A DNA stretch of 64,000 bases from Planctomycetota bacterium (GTDB taxonomy: Bacteria > Planctomycetota > Phycisphaerae > Phycisphaerales > UBA1924), in NCBI GenBank assembly GCA_963204725.1, contig CAUJHH010000058.1, positions 124,001 through 188,000 on the forward strand, written 5' to 3'. Numbering within the stretch: the first letter of the stretch is position 1; each line of letters opens with the position of its first letter. Position numbers and translations under genes: made by a program. The notes under the pieces are model-generated. The model was not told the DNA's origin and made no database searches. It saw nothing but the letters and a program-made list of their open reading frames with translations. Below are positions 24,193 through 33,102 of this stretch, piece by piece.

Positions 24193-25122
24193 TCAGACGG
24201 GTGAGGAGACGGATCGGATCGCATCTTCCAGTATGCGGCGAGATGCATTGCCTTCGGATTCGGCGACAGCCGCCCGTGGGATCACCCGATGGGCGCACAC
24301 TCGAAAGATGTTCGACGCGACATCCTCGGGGATGGCATAATCGCGTCCGTCGATCAGCGCGGCTGCCCGAGCGGCCTGGGCCAGCGCGAGCGAGCCGCGC
24401 GGCGAGAGGCCGACTTGAACGGCCTCGTGACGACGTGTGGCATTCGCGAGGGACACGATGTACTCGACGAGCGAGCGGTCGAGTCGGACGGCATCGACGG
24501 CCTGTTGGAGCTTGACGACGTCCTCTTTGTGCATGATCGGCTTCAGGTCGTGGAGCGTGGTGGAGGCAGGCCGCAGCTCGATCACGCGTGCCTCGTCGTC
24601 GGGCGAGGGGTACCCAACATCGATGCGCATGAGGAAGCGATCGAGCTGGTTCTCCGGCAGGAGGTACGTGCCCTCGAACTCGTACGGATTCTGTGTCGCG
24701 ATGACCATGAACGGCTGGTCGAGTGTCAGGACGCGACCGTCGATGGAGACGCTGCCCTCGTTCATCGCCTCGAGCAGGGCCGTCTGTGTGCGGGGTGTGG
24801 TCCTGTTGATCTCGTCGGCGAGGACGATATTTGCAAAGATCGCCCCCGGCTTGAAGACGAACTGCCCGGAGTCCTTCTCATAGATCGAGACGCCGAGCAC
24901 GTCCGTCGGCATCATGTCCGGTGTGAGCTGGATGCGGCTGAACGAGCACTCGACCGATCTGGCGATCGCACTGGCCAGAATCGTCTTTCCTACCCCGGGA
25001 ACATCCTCGATCAAGAGATGGCCGCGCGCCAGGAGGCAGCAGATCGCGGCGTCGATTGCCCCCGGGTTGCCCAAGAAGACGGTGCCGATGCTGTTTCTCA
25101 GGCGATCAATGGCGTCGTGCAT
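24193..25122 (-). CDS. MoxR-family AAA+ ATPase
   Basis: Chaperone-like AAA+ ATPase of 309 residues. Motifs in order: Walker A EDVPGVGKT, TPDMMPTDVLGVSIYE, Walker B-like LADEINRTTPRTQTALLEAM, sensor 1 VIATQNPYEFEGTYLLPENQ, DRFLMRIDVGYPS and sensor 2 VGLSPRGSLALAQAARA. MoxR proteins normally sit before DUF58 and vWA genes that assemble metal or surface complexes. Here the next gene is CDGSH and no DUF58 is present, so it is an orphan within the visible region. GAGAGGA about 11 nt upstream supports the start. It diverges from the zinc-ribbon membrane protein gene. Confidence 0.92.
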   Translation of the reverse strand: MHDAIDRLRNSIGTVFLGNPGAIDAAICCLLARGHLLIEDVPGVGKTILASAIARSVECSFSRIQLTPDMMPTDVLGVSIYEKDSGQFVFKPGAIFANIVLADEINRTTPRTQTALLEAMNEGSVSIDGRVLTLDQPFMVIATQNPYEFEGTYLLPENQLDRFLMRIDVGYPSPDDEARVIELRPASTTLHDLKPIMHKEDVVKLQQAVDAVRLDRSLVEYIVSLANATRRHEAVQVGLSPRGSLALAQAARAAALIDGRDYAIPEDVASNIFRVCAHRVIPRAAVAESEGNASRRILEDAIRSVSSPV

Positions 25123-25289
25123 GGAGCGGCTGGTCCTCTCGGTGCGGGGCGTCGGAGTATACCGGGTCGCGGGGAACCCTTGGCAAACCGGAGCCGGCGA
25201 CGAACCGGGCACAATCCGCCGAATCGCTCGTCACGGCTGGCCCGAGTGGGTACGCTGTCCGCGTTGCTGGGCTTCGCGGAGGAGCCAGA

Positions 25290-26279
25290 GTGCCGAAGAG
25301 TCCGTCGCCAGAGAGCGACAATCCGTATGCAGTTCCCGGACTGTCCGAGCCGACGCCGTATCCCCCTCGGGAACCTGTCGGACACCAGTTGTCGGGACAC
25401 CTTCCCTGCGCCCGCTGCAGGTACGAACTCCAGGGGCTCTCGATCGCTTCCAACTGCCCGGAGTGCGGCCTTCCCATCAGCGCAACGATTCTGGCCGTCG
25501 TCGATCCATATGCGAAAGAGCTTCAGCCGATCCCTCATCCAAGGTGGACGTTTGCGGGGCTCATGGTGTGGGCCACCGGAGCTCTCGTCACGACGGGTTT
25601 GATGTGGCTCGCCCATCTCGGCGCCATGGCATACTCGCTCTTCAGGATCCAGGCAACGCCGAGCTGGCTCGCTAGCGTCATCGTGGCCTCCACGCTCTTG
25701 TCGGGGATAGGCGTTCTGGCGCTGGTGAGGCCGCACGCCAAGATCAGGAGACGCCAGCAGTTGGCCGCCGCAATTGCCGCATGCGGCTTTCTTCCGTTTG
25801 CGTGGCTCCACTGGGAGTTGTTCGCCGATTCGGCGCAGAGCCTTGGATTCGAGTTTTTTTCATCGCAGCCGGACGAGGCACGCGTCGTCACACGGCTGCT
25901 CTGCGGACTGCTCGGCGTGCTCATCACCCTCGGACTGCGTCCCAACGCTCGGGTGCTTGTTTCTCGTTCGCTCGTGCTCCGCACTGGGAAAGTTGATCGT
26001 CAGACGCTCTACGCCTTGGCTGCGGCCTTTGGTGTGGGTGTGATCGGGGATGCCATCCAACTCGCGTCGTTGCATCTGCGCCCCGTCAGCATGGATGTGA
26101 TGCGGAGCGTTGGGATGGCGCTCGCGGTGCTGTCTTCGCTGCTCTGCACGCTGGGTGTTGTTGGGTTGTTTGTCGATACTTGGCGACTCCGCCACGCGGT
26201 GCTCTCAGAACCTCTCGATCTGGGCCAGCTGATCGCCACACCTTTGATGGGGGGATCACATGAACCCCGGCGAGCGTGA
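25290..26279 (+). CDS. Membrane protein with N-terminal zinc ribbon, function unknown
   Basis: GTG start at 25290 with GGAGGAG directly upstream; the in-frame region before it is not coding. The 329 residues begin with a Pro/Ser-rich cytoplasmic segment, then a four-cysteine ribbon CARCRYELQGLSIASNCPEC (40-59). About five to six hydrophobic helices follow, starting FAGLMVWATGALVTTGLMWL. This ribbon-plus-membrane layout recurs in planctomycetes but I know of no assigned function. The last 20 nt overlap the next gene, so it is translationally coupled to a small zincin metalloprotease. Confidence 0.75.
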   Translation: MPKSPSPESDNPYAVPGLSEPTPYPPREPVGHQLSGHLPCARCRYELQGLSIASNCPECGLPISATILAVVDPYAKELQPIPHPRWTFAGLMVWATGALVTTGLMWLAHLGAMAYSLFRIQATPSWLASVIVASTLLSGIGVLALVRPHAKIRRRQQLAAAIAACGFLPFAWLHWELFADSAQSLGFEFFSSQPDEARVVTRLLCGLLGVLITLGLRPNARVLVSRSLVLRTGKVDRQTLYALAAAFGVGVIGDAIQLASLHLRPVSMDVMRSVGMALAVLSSLLCTLGVVGLFVDTWRLRHAVLSEPLDLGQLIATPLMGGSHEPRRA

Positions 26280-26667
26280 GCGTTTCGATCGACTTGTCGA
26301 ACAGGTGATCACGGAATTGCCTGCAGCGATTCGGCGGGCCATCGAGAACGTCCCGGTCGTCGTCATCGATCGTCCAACGCCAGAACTTCTGGAAGGGATC
26401 GACGATCCGGAGCTCGCCGCCGATCCGGACTCACTCTGTGGCTTGCACTCTGGTCACGCGATAACCGAGCGGTCCGTGGAATTGTCCGGCGAGGTCCCGA
26501 ATCAGATCCATCTCTTCCGAGTGGGGATCATCGCGTTGGCCGGGGGATGGGACAGACACGATGCCGATGTCTCAATCGCCGAGGAGATTCGAGTGACGAT
26601 TCTCCACGAACTCGGCCACGAGATGGGGCTCGACGAGAATGACCTCTACGATCTCGGGTACGACTAG
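26260..26667 (+). CDS. Small zincin-like metalloprotease family protein
   Basis: Minimal one-domain zinc protein of 135 residues. It contains LHELGHEMGLDENDLYDLG, the HExxH helix followed by a G-L-D-E turn and DLG, the pattern of the 'zincin_1' (DUF1025-type) family. The N-terminus FDRLVEQVITELPAAIRRAI followed by NVPVVVIDRPTPE also fits. GGGGGG 4-9 nt before the ATG acts as ribosome site inside the end of the preceding gene. Protease activity in this family is assumed, not shown. It overlaps the zinc-ribbon membrane gene by 20 nt and is followed by sppA. Confidence 0.82.
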   Translation: MNPGERERFDRLVEQVITELPAAIRRAIENVPVVVIDRPTPELLEGIDDPELAADPDSLCGLHSGHAITERSVELSGEVPNQIHLFRVGIIALAGGWDRHDADVSIAEEIRVTILHELGHEMGLDENDLYDLGYD

Positions 26668-26770
26668 GTCCGTGGAGCGTGCGCCACACGCGTCGAGAAG
26701 CGACGGAAGGCGTTCGATTCAATGTGGAGCCAGATTGAATCCCTTTGTTGCTGATTGCAAGGAGTTCCCG

Positions 26771-28558
26771 GTGAGAATCAATGCAGGTGTGACGATCGCA
26801 ACCCTCTTCTTGGCAATGGCCGCTGGTTCGGCCCTCGCTGCGGACAAACTCGGCGTGGCGATGATCGAGATCACGGGGAAGCCATCGGACACTCCATCGC
26901 CGCTGGCGTGGCTTCTGGGCAGCGCGGAGCCGACCACGCTCGAGATCGCCGATGGGATCCGTGCCCTTGCGGACGACTCGCGGGTTGACGCGTGCGTGGT
27001 GCGGCTGAAGGACGCCGAGCTTGGCCTCACCCAGGCGCAGGAGATCGGCGAAGCGATCTCCGATCTGAGCGAATCCGGCAAGCCCGTGCACGTCTTTGCC
27101 GAAGGATACACCAATGTCGAGTTGCTCCTTGCATCATTCGCCGATGAGGTGATCGTGCAGTCCGGCGGCGCAGTCTCGTTGTCGGGCATGCATATGGAAG
27201 AGATCTATCTCGCCGACACGTTGTCGTGGATTGGGGTGAAGGCGGAGCTGATTCAGGTCGGCGACTACAAGGGCGCGAACGAGCAGATGACTCGGAACGC
27301 GCCGAGCCCCGAGTGGAGCCGGAACATCGACCAACTCCTCGATGGCCTCTACGGCGAGTTGCGGTCGACGCTGAGCACCAATCGAGGCATCTCGGACGCA
27401 CAGATCGATCACGCCATGGAATCGATCTGGCTCGCCGATGAAGCGAGCCAGATCGGCTCGGGACTGATCGACGCGGCCGTTGATCTCGCGGTGCTCGAAG
27501 AGCATCTGGCCGCACGCCACGGGGGGCGGATCGAATGGATCAACATCGACATTGTGACGCCCGGCACCAAGATCGATATGACGAACCCGTTCGCCATGCT
27601 GGGCGCGCTCTCGCAGCGTCCGAGCAACACGCCTGAGGGACCGGCGATCGCCGTGGTCCACATCGCCGGCCCCATCGTGGATGGAGACTCATCCATATCC
27701 GGACTGTTCGGGGAGCAGAGCGTCGGCAGCCGAACGATCCGGAACGCGCTCGAAGAGGCCCGCGACGAGAAACTGGTCAAGGGCGTGATTCTGCGTATCG
27801 ATTCGCCCGGCGGATCCGCGATTGCCAGCGAAGTCATCTGGCAGGGCGTCCGCCGTGTCGCAGAAAGGAAGCCGGTATGGGTCAGCGTTGGATCCATGGC
27901 GGCCTCCGGCGGCTACTACATCGCTGTGGCCGGCGATCGGATCTACTTGAATCCATCGAGCATCGTCGGGTCAATCGGCGTCGTCGGCGGCAAGATCTCG
28001 ATGGGTGAGCTCTACGACACCCTCAAGGTGCGTGTCGTCTCGCGCAGCCGCGGACCCGGGGCCGCGATCTTTGCGTCGTCCAAGGCGTGGGACGATGGGA
28101 CCCGGGCATTGGTCCGCGCCAAGATGAAGGAAACATATGACCTTTTCGAGTCGCGTGTGAGCGCGGGACGTGAGGGCATCGACCTCTCCAAGACTGCCGG
28201 GGGCTGGCTGTTCACTGGGGACCGAGCCATCGAACTCGGCATGGCGGACGAGATCGGATCGCTTGCGGCCACACTCTCAGATATGGCCGATTCGCTCGGG
28301 CTAGTCGAGTTCGAAGTGATCGACTATCCCGGCCCGAAAGGCCTCGATGAGTTCATTGAGGATGCGATCGGCGGATTCGTGCGTGGGCCGGGGATCGCTG
28401 GCGAGTCCTCGCAGCGTGGGAACGCGATGCTCGCGTTGGCGCGGGCGGTCATCGGCCCCCAAGCCTGGCCAGCGGTGCGCGACGCCGCAGCGTCCCTCCT
28501 GCAGCTTCGTCGCGAGCCCGTGCTGCTGACCATGCCTCAGGCGATCATCATTCGCTAA
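26771..28558 (+). CDS. sppA: Signal peptide peptidase SppA, 67K-like two-domain form
   Basis: Membrane-associated serine protease that degrades cleaved signal peptides. The GTG start is set by AAGGAG 6 nt upstream and gives a signal sequence (INAGVTIATLFLAMAAGSAL). The 595 residues form two tandem ClpP-like domains. The catalytic lysine is in VGDYKGANEQ (Lys167) of the N-terminal half. The nucleophile is in GSMAASGGYYIA (Ser379) of the C-terminal half, followed by YLNPSSIVGSIGVVGG. Splitting of Lys and Ser between halves is the E. coli-type arrangement. It is the last gene of a run with the zinc-ribbon protein and the zincin, and converges on frr 24 nt away. Confidence 0.92.
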   Translation: MRINAGVTIATLFLAMAAGSALAADKLGVAMIEITGKPSDTPSPLAWLLGSAEPTTLEIADGIRALADDSRVDACVVRLKDAELGLTQAQEIGEAISDLSESGKPVHVFAEGYTNVELLLASFADEVIVQSGGAVSLSGMHMEEIYLADTLSWIGVKAELIQVGDYKGANEQMTRNAPSPEWSRNIDQLLDGLYGELRSTLSTNRGISDAQIDHAMESIWLADEASQIGSGLIDAAVDLAVLEEHLAARHGGRIEWINIDIVTPGTKIDMTNPFAMLGALSQRPSNTPEGPAIAVVHIAGPIVDGDSSISGLFGEQSVGSRTIRNALEEARDEKLVKGVILRIDSPGGSAIASEVIWQGVRRVAERKPVWVSVGSMAASGGYYIAVAGDRIYLNPSSIVGSIGVVGGKISMGELYDTLKVRVVSRSRGPGAAIFASSKAWDDGTRALVRAKMKETYDLFESRVSAGREGIDLSKTAGGWLFTGDRAIELGMADEIGSLAATLSDMADSLGLVEFEVIDYPGPKGLDEFIEDAIGGFVRGPGIAGESSQRGNAMLALARAVIGPQAWPAVRDAAASLLQLRREPVLLTMPQAIIIR

Positions 28559-28582
28559 GGGAGACGGATTCGATCGCGTCGA

Positions 28583-29146
28583 TCAGAGCTCCAAGACCTC
28601 TTTGCTCTTGTCGTCCACATAGCGATCGATCTCTGTCTCAAACTTCTTGAGCAGCTCCTGAATCTCGGTCTTGAGGGTTTCGATCTCGTCCTCGGAAATC
28701 TTGCCGCCGCCCTTCAGGCCGTCCGCGTGCTTGTTGGCATCGCGACGGACATTCCTGATCGCAACCTTCTGCTCCTCGCCCATCTTCTTGCAATGGCCGA
28801 CCATCTGCTGACGACGGTCGCGCGAAAGAGGCGGCACATTCAGCCTGATCTGCTTGGACTCGACGATCGGATTCATGCCGAGCCCGGAGGTCTCGATCGC
28901 CTTCTTGATGTCGGCGACCGCGCCGATATCGAACGGCTTGATAAGGATCTGCGTCGGCTCGGGAGTGCTGATCGCGGCGAGGGCCTTGAGATCGGTGGGG
29001 GAGCCGTAGTAATCCACCTTGAGAAACTCAACCAGAGCGGGAGTCGCCCGCCCAGTGCGGACTCCTCTCAGCTCGTGCTTCAGGTAGTCGAGGGCCTTGG
29101 TCATCGTTTCCTCGGCCTCGAGAAGAATCGTGTCGGGATCGGTCAT
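28583..29146 (-). CDS. frr: Ribosome recycling factor
   Basis: Splits post-termination ribosomes together with EF-G. The 187 residues show ALDYLKHELRGVRTGRATPA, VDYYGSPTDLKALAAIS, IKKAIETSGLGMNPIVESKQ and RLNVPPLSRDRRQQMV, all standard family phrases. The length is standard. GAGGAG 6 nt before the ATG sets the start. It follows pyrH on the same strand with a 99-nt gap, the usual pyrH-frr order. Confidence 0.97.
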   Translation of the reverse strand: MTDPDTILLEAEETMTKALDYLKHELRGVRTGRATPALVEFLKVDYYGSPTDLKALAAISTPEPTQILIKPFDIGAVADIKKAIETSGLGMNPIVESKQIRLNVPPLSRDRRQQMVGHCKKMGEEQKVAIRNVRRDANKHADGLKGGGKISEDEIETLKTEIQELLKKFETEIDRYVDDKSKEVLEL

Positions 29147-29245
29147 GGCAAACTCCTCGTTGCGTCGCAACGAATCCCTGTGGGATGGCCGCTCGAAGCG
29201 GCACTGGGCGGATCGCGAGGTGGATCATAGTGCCGAGCACGGGGC

Positions 29246-29980
29246 TCAGCCGTTGTGGACGAGCGTCCCGATGGATTCTCCCTGGATCACCCTCGAGATA
29301 TTCCCCGGCTTCTTGAAGTCGAAAACGAGCACCGGAATGTGACGCTCCTGGCACATCGCCAACGCGGTCATGTCCATGACCCCGAGCCGCTTGCTGATCG
29401 CCTCGGCAAATGTCAGCGACTCGTAGCGTGTGGCCGTCGGATCCTTCTTCGGGTCGGCGGTGTAGACCCCATCGACCTTCGTCGCCTTCAAGAGGACCTC
29501 GCACTCAAGTTCGGTCGCCCGGAGAGCGGCGCAGGTGTCGGTGGTGAAGAAGGGGTTCCCGGTCCCCGCGGCAAGGATCACGACGCGGCCCTTCTCGAGA
29601 TGTCGCACGGCACGGCCGCGGATGAACGGCTCCGCGACCGAACGCACCTCGAGCGCCGAGAGCACGCGGCACGGTACATCCATCGAAACAAGCTTTTCTT
29701 TCAACGCGAGGGCATTGATCACAGTTCCCAGCATGCCCATGTAGTCGGCCGTCGCCTGGTGGATGTGCCCGGACGACGCGAGCTCGGCTCCCCGGATGAT
29801 GTTGCCTCCTCCAACGACGACGGAGAGTTGTACACCAAGGCGAGCCGCATCCCGGACCTCGCCGGCGATGACACCGAGTTCTGCCGGCTCAATCCCGAAT
29901 CCTCCTTTGGCACAGAACGCCTCGCCACTCAGCTTGAGGAGGACCCGCTTGTACGCTCGTCTTGCCGTGAGGGGGCTCAT
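29246..29980 (-). CDS. pyrH: UMP kinase
   Basis: Phosphorylates UMP to UDP, the bacterial amino-acid-kinase-fold enzyme. The 244 residues include KRVLLKLSGEAFC, VVVGGGNIIRGAEL, TADYMGMLGTVINALAL, ILAAGTGNPFFTTDTCAALR, LLKATKVDGVYTADPKKDP and MDMTALAMCQE. AAGGAA 10 nt upstream supports the start. rpsB and tsf, which often come before it, are not here; the divergent neighbour is the vWA operon. Confidence 0.97.
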   Translation of the reverse strand: MSPLTARRAYKRVLLKLSGEAFCAKGGFGIEPAELGVIAGEVRDAARLGVQLSVVVGGGNIIRGAELASSGHIHQATADYMGMLGTVINALALKEKLVSMDVPCRVLSALEVRSVAEPFIRGRAVRHLEKGRVVILAAGTGNPFFTTDTCAALRATELECEVLLKATKVDGVYTADPKKDPTATRYESLTFAEAISKRLGVMDMTALAMCQERHIPVLVFDFKKPGNISRVIQGESIGTLVHNG

Positions 29981-30162
29981 GTAGGGTTCATTCCTTAAGA
30001 TCGGACTGCTTTGATTCGACTGACGTGGCCATCGGCATCATGAGGAGCTTTGGCGGGCATTGAACGATTGTCTCCCTGCCCCGTCAAGCCCCGCCATCCG
30101 GATCGCCGAACCTTGTGGCTTGGCGTGCGAATGGGAGACTCGGACGACCGGACAATTCTAGT

Positions 30163-30168
30163 TAGACT
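30163..30168 (+). promoter_or_regulatory. Possible -10 box of the envelope operon
   Basis: TAGACT, 32 nt before the first start codon of the eight-gene operon, in the 220-nt gap shared with divergent pyrH. No clear -35 box is visible at 16-18 nt spacing. Confidence 0.3.
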
Positions 30169-30200
30169 GGGCGCGGAGCGATCACCCACGGAGAATCCGT

Positions 30201-31172
30201 TTGAGCAGTGGCGTGCAAGCAACCTCGGAGACGCGGACAGAGGGGGCCGAGGTCGCCGGTCGTTCTGGGCGCACCTGGCGGTGGATCCGAGTCGCCACCC
30301 TCACAGGGATTGGCGCTTCGGTGGTCGCCCATCTGTTCCTGTGGCTCGTCGCCAGCTTGGTCATGGTGTTCACATACTCCGCCTCTCGACCGAAGCCGAT
30401 CCCGATCGGCGAGGTTGAATTCGCCGTCGTCTCCGACGAGGAGTTCGCCAAGATCCAATCAGAGGATCTCCAGGAAATCGCTCCCTTGGTGCCCGAGGCT
30501 CCGGCCGAACCGACGGAGACCAGCGTCGATCTCATGGACGCGTCCATGATGTCGGACATGGCGTCGCTCTCCTTGGACCTCGATGAGATCGGCGCGAGCG
30601 TGGGTGCGGGCGATGTCGGAGGCATCGCGACCTTGGGCGCGGGAGCAGCCGGCGCAGGTACTTCGTTCTTCGGGGTAGAAGCAGAGGGGTTTCGGTTCGC
30701 CTATATCGTTGATGTCTCGGGCTCGATGGAGGTCATGGGAAAGTGGGAGCGGACCCGCCAGGAACTGATCGCGTCCATCGAGGAACTCTCCGAAGGCGCG
30801 ATGTTTCTTGTGGTCCTGTTCTCGTCGGACGCGGCGCTGCTGGACAATCGCAAGGACTGGTCCGACGCGACCGATCGGAACAAGAAGTGGGTCCGCGGAG
30901 AACTCATGAGGACCGCCCCCGGCGGCGCGACCAATCCGATGCCTGCGTTCATGATCACCCTGACCACACGACCCCGACCCGACGCGATCTACTTCATGAC
31001 CGACGGCCAGTTTGAGGCGGTCGTAGTCACCGAGATCCAGAAGATGAACATGGAGATGCAGATCCCAATCCATTGCATTACCTTTGGCGACCGAAGCGCC
31101 GAGCAGCAGATGCGTCAGATCGCCAAGGACTCGGGCGGCAGCTACACCCACGTGGAGGTCGCCGGCCCGTGA
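30201..31172 (+). CDS. vWA-domain protein with TonB-like membrane anchor, first gene of envelope operon
   Basis: TTG start, with CGGAG 7 nt upstream; the nearest in-frame ATG would remove the membrane helix. The 323 residues consist of a basic cytoplasmic stretch, one membrane helix (about 33-57) containing S40-V-V-A-H44, a periplasmic linker rich in Pro/Glu/Asp, and a vWA domain (about 164-320) with MIDAS motif DVSGSM (171-176), a Thr-like GGATNPMPA loop and a FMTDGQF strand. The S-x-x-x-H spacing in the helix is the signature TonB uses to contact ExbB/ExbD. The next genes encode ExbB and ExbD homologues. I infer it is the moving partner of that motor. It overlaps the next start by one base (TGATG). 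Confidence 0.82.
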   Translation: MSSGVQATSETRTEGAEVAGRSGRTWRWIRVATLTGIGASVVAHLFLWLVASLVMVFTYSASRPKPIPIGEVEFAVVSDEEFAKIQSEDLQEIAPLVPEAPAEPTETSVDLMDASMMSDMASLSLDLDEIGASVGAGDVGGIATLGAGAAGAGTSFFGVEAEGFRFAYIVDVSGSMEVMGKWERTRQELIASIEELSEGAMFLVVLFSSDAALLDNRKDWSDATDRNKKWVRGELMRTAPGGATNPMPAFMITLTTRPRPDAIYFMTDGQFEAVVVTEIQKMNMEMQIPIHCITFGDRSAEQQMRQIAKDSGGSYTHVEVAGP

Positions 31173-32290
31173 TGCTCATCGCGATCGCAGCGATCTCCGT
31201 CGCGGTCTCAGGAGACGTTGTTCTTCGCGGTCCGGCACCCACGCCTGACGGAAGGGTCGTGCGACTTGGCCCCGAAGGCGTGACCGTGGCGTGGGCGGAC
31301 ACGCCGGGACTCCCGGAGCAGGTCTCCCTGGACCGGGTGCGAGCAATCACGGGACAAAGGGCGGAAGCGTGGCAGGCGCTCGCGCCACTCGCGGACCGGG
31401 CGTGGCGTGCGAGGTCGCGCGTCGAACGTGGCGATCTGATCGGCGCCGAGCCCTTGCTCGAGTCCCTCGCGTCTGAGTACGAGGGCCAGACAGGAGCGAC
31501 GGCTTCCGTCATTTTCGAATCGCTGCTCCGCTGCCGGCTTGCTCGGCAGGCGCACTCCTCTGCGGTGGACCCGTGGCTCGCGTGGCTCCTGTCCGGAGCA
31601 CGCGACGGCTTCTTGGTTGGCGCGACGGCGACGCTCGGCTCTCGTGATGTCAGACTTGTCGCGTCGCTTCCGCCCATCTGGCAAGAGGGGCCGGCCCTGA
31701 GATCGTTGACATCAGTGTCGGATCCCGAGGTGCAGTCTGGAGCCGTCGGTCTGCTGCGAGACCTCTACTTCTCGGCAGCGAGATTCGAGATCGACGGCGT
31801 CGAGATCGAAGCGACCTACGCCACCTCTGATCCTGCGGTTGCGCTCGTGCGTGATATCGTGATCGCCCGCGCCGGCGCCCCGAGGTCGCGGACGGTCGCG
31901 AGAGACGCGCTTCGCAAGCGGCTGGCGAGCGAGACAATCGGTTGGGTGCAAGCGTGGTGCCGAACCGGAATTGGTCGATCGTTGATCCGCGAGGCCGATT
32001 TCGAGTCGAAACGTCGCGCGATTATCGAGTTGGTGACCGTTCACGTGCAACACGGGGCCGAGTCGCCGTATCTTGCCGGGCTTGCGCTCGGTGATGCGGC
32101 CCGGGAGTGCGAAACCATCGGCGACACCGCCGCAGCCGCCGTGCTCTGGAGAGAACTCAGTGACCGTTACCCGGGCCATCCGAGTGCTACCGCGGCGCGA
32201 CGGGCCGTTCGGGCGACAAAGGACGCAGCGCCGGACCGCGCCGCCGAACCGGCTTCCGAAACGCTCCCGCCCCTCGACGAAGGAGGTTGA
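31172..32290 (+). CDS. Secreted helical protein of the envelope operon, function unknown
   Basis: No family recognised. The 372 residues start with a short signal-like helix (MLIAIAAISVAVSG), then a small beta region (GRVVRLGPEGVTVAWADTPG), then mostly amphipathic helices. The C-terminal part AAAVLWRELSDRYPGHPSAT resembles a single TPR-like hairpin. The ATG overlaps the stop of the vWA gene. The gene ends GGAGG just before exbB, so its tail doubles as the next ribosome site. Expected to be periplasmic or envelope-bound and to work with the motor genes around it; that is inferred from position only. Confidence 0.7.
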   Translation: MLIAIAAISVAVSGDVVLRGPAPTPDGRVVRLGPEGVTVAWADTPGLPEQVSLDRVRAITGQRAEAWQALAPLADRAWRARSRVERGDLIGAEPLLESLASEYEGQTGATASVIFESLLRCRLARQAHSSAVDPWLAWLLSGARDGFLVGATATLGSRDVRLVASLPPIWQEGPALRSLTSVSDPEVQSGAVGLLRDLYFSAARFEIDGVEIEATYATSDPAVALVRDIVIARAGAPRSRTVARDALRKRLASETIGWVQAWCRTGIGRSLIREADFESKRRAIIELVTVHVQHGAESPYLAGLALGDAARECETIGDTAAAAVLWRELSDRYPGHPSATAARRAVRATKDAAPDRAAEPASETLPPLDEGG

Positions 32291-32295
32291 TTACC

Positions 32296-33102
32296 GTGTC
32301 GAACGCTTTGGCTTCGCTCCATGCCATGCTCGCGCAATCGACGCCGAGCCCAGTCGCGGCACCCCCGGTTCCAGTGGCTGCCAAGTCGCTCCTTGACTAC
32401 ATCGCCGGTGGAGGCGCGATTGGGTATGTCATCATCGCGCTCTCGCTCCTTGGCCTGGGCCTGATCATCGCCCAGGCGATCGTCCTACGCCGTACATCAC
32501 TCATCCCAGACGGGCATGTCGAGATGCTGGACCAGATGCTCCGCAGCGGGCGCGTGGGTGACGCGATCACATACTGCCGCGCGGAAGAAAACGCATCGTT
32601 CATCACTCGCGTCGTTGGGACCGGGCTTGATCGATGCACCAGATCCTCGTTCGGATTCCTTGAGCTTCGAACCGCGCTGGAGGAGGCCGGACAGCGTGAG
32701 GTTGCGAGGCTGCACCGGGGCACGGATGCCATAGGGCTGATCGCGGCGATCGCGCCCATGCTCGGGCTTCTCGGTACGGTCGTGGGAATGGTCGGCGCGT
32801 TCGAGACGATCTCTGTCACCGAGGGCACCGCGCGCCCCGGCCAACTCGCGGGCTCTATCTCGGTCGCGCTCATCACCACGGTTCAGGGACTCATCGTCGC
32901 GATTCCGTGCACCGCGGCGTTCACGTATCTCCGGGGTCGGATCGACGGGATCGCCTCTCAGGCTGGCGAGATCGTCGACGCGTTGGCTTCTCACATCGAA
33001 AGGGCTGGCGGTGCGGAAGCGTCGAGAACGGGATCACGTCCGGCACCGGCTCCCGCTCGACCGATCCCCGCCGGTCCCGGCAGGGAGCCTCGGACAGCAT
33101 GA
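32296..33102 (+). CDS. ExbB/TolQ/MotA-type proton channel subunit
   Basis: Integral membrane stator that uses the proton gradient. GTG start with AGGAGG 9 nt upstream, 268 residues. Three membrane helices match the family: YVIIALSLLGLGLIIAQAIV near residue 45, then the paired C-terminal helices LIAAIAPMLGLLGTVVGMVG and ALITTVQGLIVAIPCTAAF. The APMLGLLGTVVGM phrase with its Thr, and the TTVQG-x-x-x-A-I-P helix, are the conserved channel lining. The N-terminus is a Pro/Ala-rich stretch. It overlaps the first exbD-like gene by ATGA. Two exbD-like genes follow, so the complex may contain a heteromeric ExbD pair. Confidence 0.93.
   Translation: MSNALASLHAMLAQSTPSPVAAPPVPVAAKSLLDYIAGGGAIGYVIIALSLLGLGLIIAQAIVLRRTSLIPDGHVEMLDQMLRSGRVGDAITYCRAEENASFITRVVGTGLDRCTRSSFGFLELRTALEEAGQREVARLHRGTDAIGLIAAIAPMLGLLGTVVGMVGAFETISVTEGTARPGQLAGSISVALITTVQGLIVAIPCTAAFTYLRGRIDGIASQAGEIVDALASHIERAGGAEASRTGSRPAPAPARPIPAGPGREPRTA

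Noticed and set aside
26639-26770. Longer sppA start at ATG 26639
   Set aside because: It would put 44 Arg/Ser-rich residues before the signal peptide and overlap the zincin gene; GTG 26771 has AAGGAG at 6 nt.
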